Shown in pieces: positions 23,492 through 33,318 of a DNA stretch of 64,000 nt. Numbering within the stretch: the stretch's first letter is position 1; each line of letters opens with the position of its first letter. The notes under the pieces were generated by a model that worked only from the letters and a program-made list of their open reading frames with translations, was not told the origin of the DNA and ran no database searches. Location: assembly GCA_014904845.1 (NCBI GenBank), contig MU119276.1:161512-225511 (forward strand), given 5' to 3'. Position numbers and translations under genes: made by a program. Source of the stretch: Acephala macrosclerotiorum (Eukaryota > Ascomycota > Leotiomycetes > Helotiales > Mollisiaceae).

Positions 23492-23754
23492 AATTTCTAC
23501 GCATATAGAGTTTCGGTTGCGAGAAAATATTGGTGTGCCAGTTTTGACACTCAATCCGGCAGTTGGCTGGGAATTTTGTCATCGGTCCCGGAGCAACGCA
23601 ACGTTTAAGCACTTCGCTCCGTGGTGAGCATTTGTGGGCTTGAAGAAGAACATCTAATGTAACTGAGTAAGTAAAAGCAAAGCATCACTACTCCCGCATC
23701 ACTTCTCTTCTCTGCTCAAAATATCGACCCCACCACGGCAAGGCCACAGATACT

Positions 23755-25327
23755 CTACCTCGCAACAGGATGCTCCCCGATCCCCATCTCCAACAGCAGA
23801 TTCCCCACCATCAAAGGCAGTAATCAGCATATACCAATCCATGGTCTGCCCACCTCCTCGGCGCAAACTCATAATTGCTGATCGTCGCTCCCTTAAGTAT
23901 TGTCTCCTCTCCCACGCCCATCTCAACCATCAATTTACCATCTTCGAAACTCTTCCCATGCTCAACGGATTCCACTTCCACTTTGCTCGTCACGAACTTG
24001 GCTGGGGTACTGAGTTGAGTTGCGCAAACTGAAGAGAGGATGTGTAGCGCTGCGTTGAGGTATAATGATTGCTGGCCAAGGGCAATGAGAGAGCGATGTA
24101 GCAAGAGGAGTCTGTAACAAGTAATCAAAGCAGCACTCGTATCCGTCGGCCTCTTCCCATCCTCACTCGGCACATCGAAATCCCAAGGCGGCACCGCACT
24201 CCCACTCTCCTCCAGCCTCTTCAAAAAATAATCCGCATAACTGATCGCCGTATCAAGAAAACTTTCATCTCTAGTCCAACCATAAGTCTGCGCAAAGCCA
24301 GTGATAGCCCATGCTTGTCCCCGAGACCAGGAGGAAGAGTCGGAGTACCCTTGGTTCTTGAATTTAGTTTTCACGGTCCCGGTGGCTTGGTCGAAGTTCA
24401 CGACGTGGGATGTAGAGGAGTTGGAGCGGAGGAGGTGGGTTTGAGTGGATTGGGCGTGAGTTTTGGCGATGTTGTGGAGGTGGGGGGAGCTGAGTTCGAC
24501 GCTGGCCCAGAAGAGGAGGTCGAGGTTCAGCATGTTGTCCTATGATAATTTGTATCAATACTCATTCCTCTGCCATCTTAGGTAGCAAGTACAACTCACA
24601 ATAATCACCAAAAAGTCCTTGGTAGGATCTGTGAACGAATACCGTTTCGTCACACAAGTATCCCAAGACCTCAAGCATCCAACTTTCTCGTTGTACCTCG
24701 CAGCTAGATTCTGTGCAGCTGCGAGGAGACTCTCGTATGCCTTTTGATCGTGGTTCAGTTCCCATGCTTTCCGAGCCCAAGGAGAGATCATGAAGCTCAA
24801 GTCGTGTGTTGTTTTAAGGTGGGAATTCTGGTGAAGGTTGTGGGCCCACCATTTGCATGCATATTGTAATTGAAGAAGATGCGGTAGTTGAGAAAGACCG
24901 GAGTAGGGTGATGGTAAAAGAGCTCGCGCATGTTTTCTCTGTCGCTCGAGCAAGAGGTATATACTGCCAGGGAAGAAACCAGAAGTCCAGAAATCGTGTT
25001 CTCAGTACACGTATGTTGTTGCTCCAGGCTTGGTGTATTCTGGGTATAGAGTTGGTGGGGTCGACTACACAAAAGGTATCAGAAACTGAAGACTGATGAA
25101 CAGCGTGAGAAGAGGGTTCTCACCTTGTCCAGAGCTCGTTCCACAACTCCCCAGAGCTTCACTACTGTAGATTCTGAATACAAAGACGCGAGAGTCTCTT
25201 TTTTCGTGAGATTCAACTCTAATGCATCTGATATTGGAGGAGTCACCAATCCCAATTCCTCGGTCGTCAGCGGCAGCAGCTTCGGCTCGAGGATAACCTG
25301 CTATTTGACTGTGAGCCCAGGATGCAT
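23755..25327 (-). pseudogene. Degraded GH88 unsaturated glucuronyl hydrolase
   Basis: GH88 enzymes remove the unsaturated uronic acid left by polysaccharide lyases. Family features: FWTSGFFPGSIYLLLERQR, CKWWAHN, TTHDLSFMISPW, VGCLRSWDTC, then IIDNMLNLDLLFWAS across a clean intron (24599-24540), SWSRGQAWAITGFAQTYGWT and WDFDVPSEDGKRPTDTSAA. The Asp residues of the DNM and DTSA regions remain. Lesions: TGA at 25002-25004, inside the exon that leads to FWTSGFF and where the family usually has Arg; an in-frame TAG eight codons after the first possible ATG; and a one-base shift near 23815 that moves the final GNLLLEMGIGEHP segment out of frame. These make it a pseudogene unless the start lies elsewhere. 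Confidence 0.7.
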
Positions 25328-26661
25328 CTTTGAGAACGTCAGAAAAACACAGACTGATGTTCTAGTACGGTCTTTGAGACTTGATAGCATTGCGCTACCA
25401 TTTCTGGGCGGCGACATGGTCACTGATTGGAAACAATTCAGGAATAAAGAAATGAAAGAACTGCCAGAAGACGACATGATACACTTCAGGTCGAGGCCGA
25501 ATCATTACCTCCATCGCCATTAAGTCTGAATAACGGAGAAAAGCTCTAAATCGACAAATTAGGCTAGCTAACTATCACTTGCACTGCGAGGCTTGCCTCA
25601 GTGGAAAGACCTGCGAACTCGGAAAACATTGCGGATTGCCAATATACCGGAGGAGGCCCAATGGAGCCAAGATTTTACTTTTACTCTTCCTATTCATTTC
25701 CGTCATGGTATCGGTACTACCGGATGTGGTGTTACGAGGTGTTGTGCAGATCCAATCCACGCAGCGGGCAGCGGAGGATCTCTCGGACTGATACCCGGTG
25801 GCGCCTTCAAGGCAGCCAGGGATGATGAAAAGCGTTAAAAGGGTGGTCTGGGATACTCTAAATCACGTGAATTGGCGTGGAATACTTGGTGTTTTAAGAG
25901 TCTATGATTAAAAGGTGTCCTTTGGATCTCTAGAATCAAGGACTTTCTGCACTCATTTGCCCCGGCATTTGCGAGCCCAGAAGAGATTAATGTCTCAGCC
26001 ATTGGCTCGATGATGCTCCCATTGATGTTGGCCTTGAATGTATTCCAACTATTCCATCCTGTCGTTCCTGGAGTTAGTCATTGTGGTGTTTGAAGAGGAG
26101 GGACATTGTGACGAGGACGAGATGGTAAAAGTACGCTTGCCCATTTGCGGTTTAGCTGCCATGATTTTGCCGAGGCATTGAGAGCCCAACGACAGCAACA
26201 TAACAGACTTGAACTTCATCTTCTCTTTTTTGAATTTGCCTCGTTGACCAGAGTTTCTTGATTTCACACAGCTTCAAAGAGAAATATTGAACAATCAGCA
26301 GATCTAAAGACAATTTTCAAAGCTTCATCAGTGTGAATGCTTTTGGCTTCGAGGCCAGAACCGACAACCTTCGATCACGGGTGAGGTATCGGAGATGATC
26401 ACTCTTTTGAATCAAAACTCCAAGACCGAGATAACTCGCGGTAGTGAGATGATCTTCCAAAGCCTCGTATCCAGTTGAATGCGGTGAGCGATGCGGAGAG
26501 AATGCGGGCTCCTACTGTCAGTGCGAGGGGCGTGCGTGGGACTTGCAGAGCGGGGCAACGTTCTGGGTTTGCCTAATCTTCTGTTGTGCTTGATATTGAT
26601 TCCATCTGCTACTTCATTCTACCTCTTTCGTGTATAATTCTTGAGACTTTAGTCTTTCAAC
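25328..26661. other. Intergenic, no gene supported
   Basis: Two overlapping plus-strand open frames at 25579-25838 and a minus-strand frame at 26049-26267 show no domain I recognise. The region may hold eroded gene remains, as its neighbours do. Confidence 0.35.
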
Positions 26662-27403
26662 ATGAAATTTTCGGTCCTTCTTGCTGTGCTTGCACTTGCT
26701 CTTTCTAGGTCTTGCGATAACGCAAGTCGCAAGCCTCTCACATACGCATCGATCCCAGATGGCACTTATGTTGCTCCCAAGAACTCGAGCGTTACCACAT
26801 TGTTAGACTTTGTGAAGTCGAGAGATGACCTCACAACCTTGGCAAGTGTTCTCGCAGAATGTGGTGGTGTGTTATCCTCCTGTCTCGATATTCTTTCCGA
26901 TTTCTAATAGACTTCCGGGCTTTCTCCAAGCGTTTGATACTGCAGCGACATGGTCATATAATTTCTTCGCTCCATCGAATGCAGCATTCAGCAACACTGG
27001 CGCATACTTTTCCACCTACGCCGCAACACCGAAAGGGAAATGGTGGCTAGGTAACCCGATCCAGCACCACCATGCTCCGAACTCTCAGCTCAAAACGACT
27101 ACGTTCAATACTTCATCCACCCGGATTCAAACTGGAAGTTTCCTCTATGTGGGAACTCAGATCGTGGACGGCCAGCTTGTGTTGAACAATGTTTCAACGG
27201 TCACCAGTACGAATTTGCCTGTCACGAGCGTGAGTGGACTTTGAGATAACCAAGAACACTGCTGATTATTCGCGAAGGAGATTGTTCATGTGATCGATCA
27301 TATTTTAGATCCATTTGCGCAGATCTTTGAGCCTGATGTTTGGAAGACTAGTCAAAGTTTCATTGCTGGGAGCTGCTCGAACCCAAAGCTGCCGTATTTC
27401 TAG
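26662..27403 (+). CDS. Fasciclin (FAS1) domain protein
   Basis: Secreted or surface protein of 217 residues. Exons 26662-26870, 26911-27229 and 27278-27403 keep the frame and sum to 218 codons, although the first intron is only 40 nt with a weak donor. A short signal-peptide-like N-terminus (KFSVLLAVLALAL) precedes one FAS1-like unit. It starts at VTTLLDFVKSRDDLTTLASVL, continues with NFFAPSNAAF, and closes with the FAS1 H-box/last strand IVHVIDHILDPF. FAS1 domains act in cell adhesion and at fungal surfaces. The original first-exon boundary is the least certain part. It is one of two genes in this section without an obvious lesion. Confidence 0.65.
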
Positions 27404-28078
27404 GCTTGAAGACACCCAATCTATTCATTCATTTATCAAGCTATCAGTCGAAAATTGAGACTGTTTGAGTGCAAGTCATCCGCTGAAATGCATCTGCACC
27501 TATCTCACGTGATACTGGCTTGGGACCAGCTGGGACCACACCTCCTGGTCTCAAGTTGCCTGCGCAAAATCATAATTATGGGTTGGCTATGTCGCAAATT
27601 GCCCCCCCCCCCCAAATGACGCACATCAGTGTGCTTGAAAGTGGATGTCTGTCAACCTTGTCAAACCCCAATTGCTTCAGATTTCTTGCTCTCTTCACAG
27701 ACGTTGTCGCTCCAAGGTATTACCAACATGGTCAAGCAACCTTTATAAACTGGAAGAGAGAAGTAAATTGATGATATGAGAGCTTAGCAGGGAGGATAGA
27801 TGACATATCGCATAAATTGCGCTTTCAGTTTCCTCAGCCTTGCCTAGACTGTCTTGAGCCACACTTTACTGCCGCCGGCACTTTCATTAGTTGCGATGTC
27901 CGTCCCAGCATTGCCCTGCATCAGAAAGTCCTAGCAAGGATGGGGGATTTAAGACATTGGATAAGAACGATGTATTCCATTACTAGAATACTGCGCAAAC
28001 AGAACGAACTTTTGTTCAACAAATGAGAAAATAGCTGACCAAAATAACAAAATTCTGCTTCACACCCCCTTCCCGACT
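27404..28078. other. Intergenic, no gene seen
   Basis: Between the convergent FAS1 and lyase genes. It contains a run of twelve C residues at 27602-27613. Open frames at 27520-27771 and 27817-28026 show no domain. Confidence 0.4.
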
Positions 28079-29266
28079 TCACGCCAACCTGAAAGTCAAA
28101 GTCCCATACCCAAGTTGGTCATACCCACCCGAGTTCGGACCATAGTTCCCGCCACCACCCTCCGCCCCGCCGCTCGCATTGTTCACAATGTCCCTCATCA
28201 TTCCAGTATACGTCGCATTCTTACCCTTCAAATCCGCATAATGCGCATACAACAACTCCCACTCTGGCCTCACCGCCCCTCTCGAGCTGTTTGAAATTAC
28301 GGCCTGGGTGACATCACTGTTGGTATAGCTCGTATAGGGAACGTCGAACCCAACATTGTATTTTGCGCAGTACTCGCTTCCAGCCAGAATCCTGTTGTTC
28401 TCATATGCGAACAGATCGTCGCCTTGATTATACGCCATCTGAGCGAACGCTCCCACCAACGCAAAATCAAGTGTCGCGTGTCCTTGATCGCGTCCAGCTT
28501 CTTGACCTTGTCCTAGAACCTGGCCATCAACAGTGTACTCCTTCCAAATAAAGGTATTAATGTTTCCATTTCCAACACCACTCTTGAAGTAAGTTATAGC
28601 TTCCTCATACATCGTCACATTCTCAGTGAAGATCCCAATCGCCAGCATCGAAGCCATATTACACAAATCCCAATTCGCCCAATAATGATGCGTCGCAGCA
28701 TTATTATGACGAACCAGGAAGTCATGGTTGATAGAGAAAAACACATCATGAAGCATAGTTCCAAAAGCCGTTTGATTGTCCTTCGTCCAGCCAGAGTAAG
28801 AACGGATGATTTCCGCCGCATTGGCAAATTCGTATCCGTATATTCCGGCTGCGAGATCAGCGTCTGCACTGCCTTGAATGGACGTCAAGGTGGAAGACCA
28901 GGCGTTGAGGATGGTGACAGCAGTGTTGGCGTAGGTGGTGTTGCCTGAGATTTTCCAACGCAAAGCGAGAGCATAAGCTGCTGCTATGTCGTTGTATAGT
29001 TGACCATAGTTCTCTGCGTGGACACCGTCGGAGCCACGGTAGATGATGGCTGCTGGTCTGGGTGTGTATGTGGCTGAGGCGTGGGAGTTGGCGGTCAGGA
29101 TGTTCCAGCTTGTGATCCAGGGTGAGGAGTTATCGGAGACTTTGGAGCGCATGCGTGTGAAGTCTGCTTCTGTGTGAAGCATACCTGGGTGGACAAAGGC
29201 CAATGCACCTAGTGCATGGCTACCAAGCACGAGGAGAATACTGAAAGCTTGTTTGAAGAACAACAT
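28079..29266 (-). CDS. Secreted alginate-lyase-like polysaccharide lyase
   Basis: Intact single-exon protein of 395 residues. An N-terminal signal peptide (FSILLVLGSHALGALA) is followed by an alpha-toroid lyase of the alginate_lyase (PF05426) type: FVHPGMLHTEADFTRM, AIIYRGSD, NDIAAAYALALRWKISG, AAGIYGYEFANAAEIIRSY, HHYWANWDLCNM and a GREQ-like AGRDQGHATLDFALVG. Conserved Asn, His and Tyr residues of the catalytic groove occur in the HHYWANWD and QEAGRDQGH segments. Such enzymes cut uronic-acid polymers by beta-elimination; the exact substrate (glucuronan or alginate-like) is not decided by sequence alone. Its products would be substrates for a GH88 enzyme, and a broken GH88 gene lies 2.7 kb away. 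Confidence 0.8.
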   Translation of the reverse strand: MLFFKQAFSILLVLGSHALGALAFVHPGMLHTEADFTRMRSKVSDNSSPWITSWNILTANSHASATYTPRPAAIIYRGSDGVHAENYGQLYNDIAAAYALALRWKISGNTTYANTAVTILNAWSSTLTSIQGSADADLAAGIYGYEFANAAEIIRSYSGWTKDNQTAFGTMLHDVFFSINHDFLVRHNNAATHHYWANWDLCNMASMLAIGIFTENVTMYEEAITYFKSGVGNGNINTFIWKEYTVDGQVLGQGQEAGRDQGHATLDFALVGAFAQMAYNQGDDLFAYENNRILAGSEYCAKYNVGFDVPYTSYTNSDVTQAVISNSSRGAVRPEWELLYAHYADLKGKNATYTGMMRDIVNNASGGAEGGGGNYGPNSGGYDQLGYGTLTFRLA

Positions 29267-30367
29267 TGTAGCGTGTTGGTGAGTGACCGTCGTTCAGGTG
29301 CTTGGAGACGAGGTTGCTGACTTCAAAACATGGCAAAAGTCAAGATATATATCTTCAATGTTGTCTATATAAAACAGCTTGGCGGCATCGCGGGCAGGAT
29401 ATCGGACACTTTGATCCTCTTCGTATCCTTCAACTTCATTGGGTGACTAGCAAAGGAGAAGGAAGAAACAAAAACAAAATCCATCATTGAGATGAAAGTT
29501 GCAAGCTCTGCTCCCACAAGCGGTGCAAGATACGTCGATCCTGATGTTGTTTGTCCACCCCGAAACAGAATGTCCGCGCTAGGGTGGAGCATTTCGCCCT
29601 CCAATATCGGTAGCGAAATTGACCTTCTTCTGACTTTGACTTCGAAAGGACTGTCGCAAAGAGAAGTTGAGCTCAGACATCAGACGAGTTTCCTTACTGA
29701 CGCACGGCAATTATTTCTTGTGTTGACCAGAAATCTCAGCTCAAAGTCGTCAAAGATGCAGGGACAATGGATTCAGTTCAACCACGTGCCAAAATGCGGG
29801 GATAATGTGGGGTGCGGGGTCACATACGAGCCTCCTCAACCGCGTTGCCCCTGAAAATGGCGACACCAAGGTTTTATTCGGTTTGACTCCGAAACTTAAC
29901 CCGGTACGCTTCCCCGGATATTCCCAGACATATCCCAACCCCATGCTCAAGCATGGTATGCGGTGTTGAGATGGCATTCTGGCACGTGATGGAGCTAAGG
30001 ATAAAACTCTGATTTCGAGCTTTTGTAGAAATCAATCAATAACTTACCTTTTTGTCTGCCATCAAAAAATCGCTCTCAACACGCGGACTTTCTAGAATAG
30101 CACTTCGAGGTAGGATTAAGGATCGCCTAAAAGCGTTGGAGACGATCAGACCCAGCTCCGAATCAAATTGATCAGATTGCTCAAGTGAGCTGGCGGGACA
30201 AACATCGCCGTCTTCACCCATCGTTCAGATCGCAGCTAAGTGGAGTCAGAATAGAATGCAGCGTCGCAATGTGTGTATTTCGGTGATATGTCTGCATTCC
30301 GCTCGATGGTGAGAGGACTACCTCGAACTAACTTTCGAGAACCTTGATACTTACTTTCGACTTTAAG
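29267..30367. other. Intergenic, no gene seen
   Basis: Divergent region between the lyase and the GH28-like pseudogene. Short open frames (29492-29854 plus, 29750-29977 minus, 30036-30221 minus) carry no recognisable domain. Confidence 0.4.
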
Positions 30368-31869
30368 ATGCTGTCTATCAAGTACCTTCTTTACATTTGC
30401 TTCCTTGTTGCGAGCGTTTGTGCTCATAGCATCAATGTCGAAAGATCCTTGTCTTCCTCATATCCTCGCAATGAATCCACGACTCGGATTGTTACCTATC
30501 TAAAGCCAGCTTCAATGGGAAACAATACCTCATTTTCAGTCAAAGCTCGGTCTCCCGGCGGGAACTGGACCTCTCTTGACGCCTATCTTGTCAATCTAAG
30601 CTTGATCAACACCACGAAGGGATCGAGTGCGACGCAAAAGTCGTCCATGGCATACTTCGACTTTTCCGGAACGGTCGGAATCTCTGTAACGTACAATGCT
30701 GCTCCAGTAACTACAGCTGTCATCCGCCCATACTCGTACGGACTTATTCCCCAGATCTCAGGCAACAATACAGTGACTTTCACTCTAGTCAAGCCTCGGA
30801 ACGTCATTGTGCAAGTCAACGACAATATTTTTGACTGTCTGCATCTATTGACTAGCACAATCGAAACCGACATTCCGTAGGAAACTCGACAAACCTGATT
30901 TACTTCGGACCTGGAATGCACAGCGTTGCGGGAAATGTACTGCAGGTGTCAAGTGGGAAGACGTTATACATCGCGGGAGGGGGTGTTGTTACTGCTACTC
31001 CCAATTTTTCTGGAGTTCACGATGCGGGGTTGAGGGGTCGTGGAGTTCTTCAGACAACATCTGGGGGCGCAATCGTCGTCGAGTACTCTCAAAACATCAC
31101 GATAGACGGCGCCGTCACTGTCCTTAACCCAATGGGTATGCCATCAGTTCAGGAGAGGTAGATGGATTCACTATCCGTGGACTTCGAGCATCCAGCAACA
31201 AAGGAAATGGAGATGGAATTACTTGACCTGTTCTGCTGTCAAAATGCTCTCATAGACAGCGTCTTTATGCGCAACTCAGACGACTGCATCGCTCTCTACA
31301 ACAACCGCTAGAACTACTACGGCAACTCACCCAACATCACAACCCAAAACTCAAGCTTATGGGCTGACGTCGCGCATCCCATCAACATCGGTGGTCATGG
31401 GAATACGGACAATCCCGAGACTATGGACGGAGTGACCATCACGAACATCGACATCCTCGACCACCGAGAGCCGCAAATGCTATATCAAGGTACCATCACA
31501 ATCAATCCTGGAGACGGCAACATGATTCAAAATGTACACATAGAAAATATTCGAGTCGAAGACTGCAGACAGGGGCAACTGATCAACATGCGTGTGATGT
31601 TCAACACCAAGTACAACACTTCGCCAGGACGAGGCATCTCGAACGCGACCATCAAGGATATGGTCTACAACGACACGCATGCAAACCCTTCCATCTTGGA
31701 AGGTTACGATAGCGATAGGAGTATCGATTTCATTACGTTCGAGAGCTTGGTGATCAATGGGAAGCAGATAGCGGACACGATGAAGAAGCCTGCATGGTAT
31801 GAGACATCGGACTTCGTGCCAATGTTCGCGAACGACCACACCAACAACTTGACGTTCCTTGAAACTTGA
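30368..31869 (+). pseudogene. Degraded GH28/GH49-like beta-helix glycosidase
   Basis: A signal peptide (MLSIKYLLYICFLVASVCA) and an N-terminal beta-sandwich region lead into a right-handed beta-helix. It carries LIYFGPGMHSV, SGKTLYIAGGGVV, NITIDGAVTVLNPMG, NSDDCIALYNN, INIGGHGN, VTITNIDILDHREPQM and a well-kept C-terminus ending TSDFVPMFANDHTNNLTF. The NSDDC segment fits the catalytic aspartates of this fold. Lesions: a one-base loss near 30880 (TAG follows in frame); an unworkable, very short intron near 31137-31163; a one-base gain near 31225; and TAG at 31309-31311 where Trp is expected. The protein would have cut a pectin- or uronan-like polymer outside the cell. Confidence 0.75.
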
Positions 31870-33318
31870 GCAGGAAATATGGACAAGGCTGGACATGCAA
31901 AGGAATAATTGGGAGTGCTGTGAAGCTGAAATCAATACGAATATAGAGATGGAAAGGATAGTCAACTATATAGCAGAACAGTTCAGAACAAAGGCTCACC
32001 GTTCCACGTCGCGGTCCAGGGCGCAATATGCAAACGTGACGGAAGCCAGAAGATCCGAACTAGTCCTCCTTATTTGGTAACCGCGGGAGATCTATTTGTC
32101 AAACGAGTGAGTGCCTCCCAATGTTTGTTGCAGGTTATGTTGCTGGAAAGGAAGGCGCGTGCTATGATATGGAAAATCCGTGTGGAGGAACTACCTAATT
32201 TAATGGCGCTCTGTCGCTAAAACGACACCCCTGTAGCACTCCCAGCTGGCCCTATCTATGCTTTGAATTAGCAACACCCTGAAAAGCTGGTGGGCGAGGC
32301 CCTGGGCATAGCGAGTTTCAGCGCCTAAAACGCTATGAATATACTGCCGTGGTGCCCTTGATTTTGAGCCCCAACGAATTGCTGAAAAGTCGGTCCTTAG
32401 ATTAGGGAATCGCTTCGACGCAGAGTAATAGTTCCTTATTAGCGATCAAACTTTGGATAGTCACTCATCAATATTGTAGCTACAATCGCCGCCCTCCCTA
32501 AACAGCGCAAATTTACCTTAATTACTATAGAACACAGCTCCCCCTACTACAGAGCCACAGTAACTCACTTTCAAGCAGGTACCTAAGTCGCTCGAATAAT
32601 TCAACCACCGAAATTTTCCCCAAAATGAAGTTTGATCATAGATTAGTAATGTGCCCACATGGATTTCCGAAGAGTTTCTTGATCCTCAACGGAGAATATT
32701 TCTCCTCTTTAGGTGCCAATTACCAGCAGAAATAAGAGCGAGAGTCACGGGCAGAGTGAATGACGGTGTCCTCCAGGTGTTTTGGCCTCACGCTCCAAAT
32801 CTCCTCCCTCAACGCTCGCGCCTGTCACACAGCCCGAGCCCAAAAAGTCATGGATGTCGGCCTCAAGCGCCAAGTACTCGCTCGTCACACACCTTATGGA
32901 GTCCATCATATCAACTGTTTCCCTCTTTTAAGCCTTCAACCACAAAAGCAAATAAGAGAAAAACTTCCTTTCGCAAATCGAAGAAACTTTTTATACTTTT
33001 AGCAATATTAATTAATAGAGCAAAAGAAATAATAATAATATTTAATTATTATAAAAATTATATAATTTATACAATATAAATTTTTTTAAAATTTAATATA
33101 ATTATTTATATATATATTTAAAATAAAAATAAAAAAATATAAAAAAATAATAAATTTTTTTAAAAAAAAAAAAATTAAAAAAAAAAAATTTAAAAAAAAA
33201 AAATTTATTAAAATTTAAAAAATTTATATTTTTTTTTTTTTTTTTTAGTTTTAACTCAAATCAAACTTTGAATTTGATTAAACAGACTTAGAATTAGGTC
33301 CCCTCTTTTAACAAGTTA
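31870..33318. other. Intergenic with an AT-rich island (about 32985-33250)
   Basis: No gene is supported between the GH28-like remnant and the second NLR. From about 32985 to 33250 the DNA is almost pure A and T, with long A and T runs and TATA/TTTAAA steps; such islands in filamentous fungi usually mark eroded repeats. Near 32311 the string GCGCCTAAAACGCT recalls CGCGCCTAAAACGCG inside the MITE at 10247-10730, a weak hint of a related relic. Confidence 0.5.

Noticed and set aside
27602..27613. Run of twelve C residues
   Set aside because: A homopolymer in an intergenic stretch; could be a sequencing artefact and has no associated feature.
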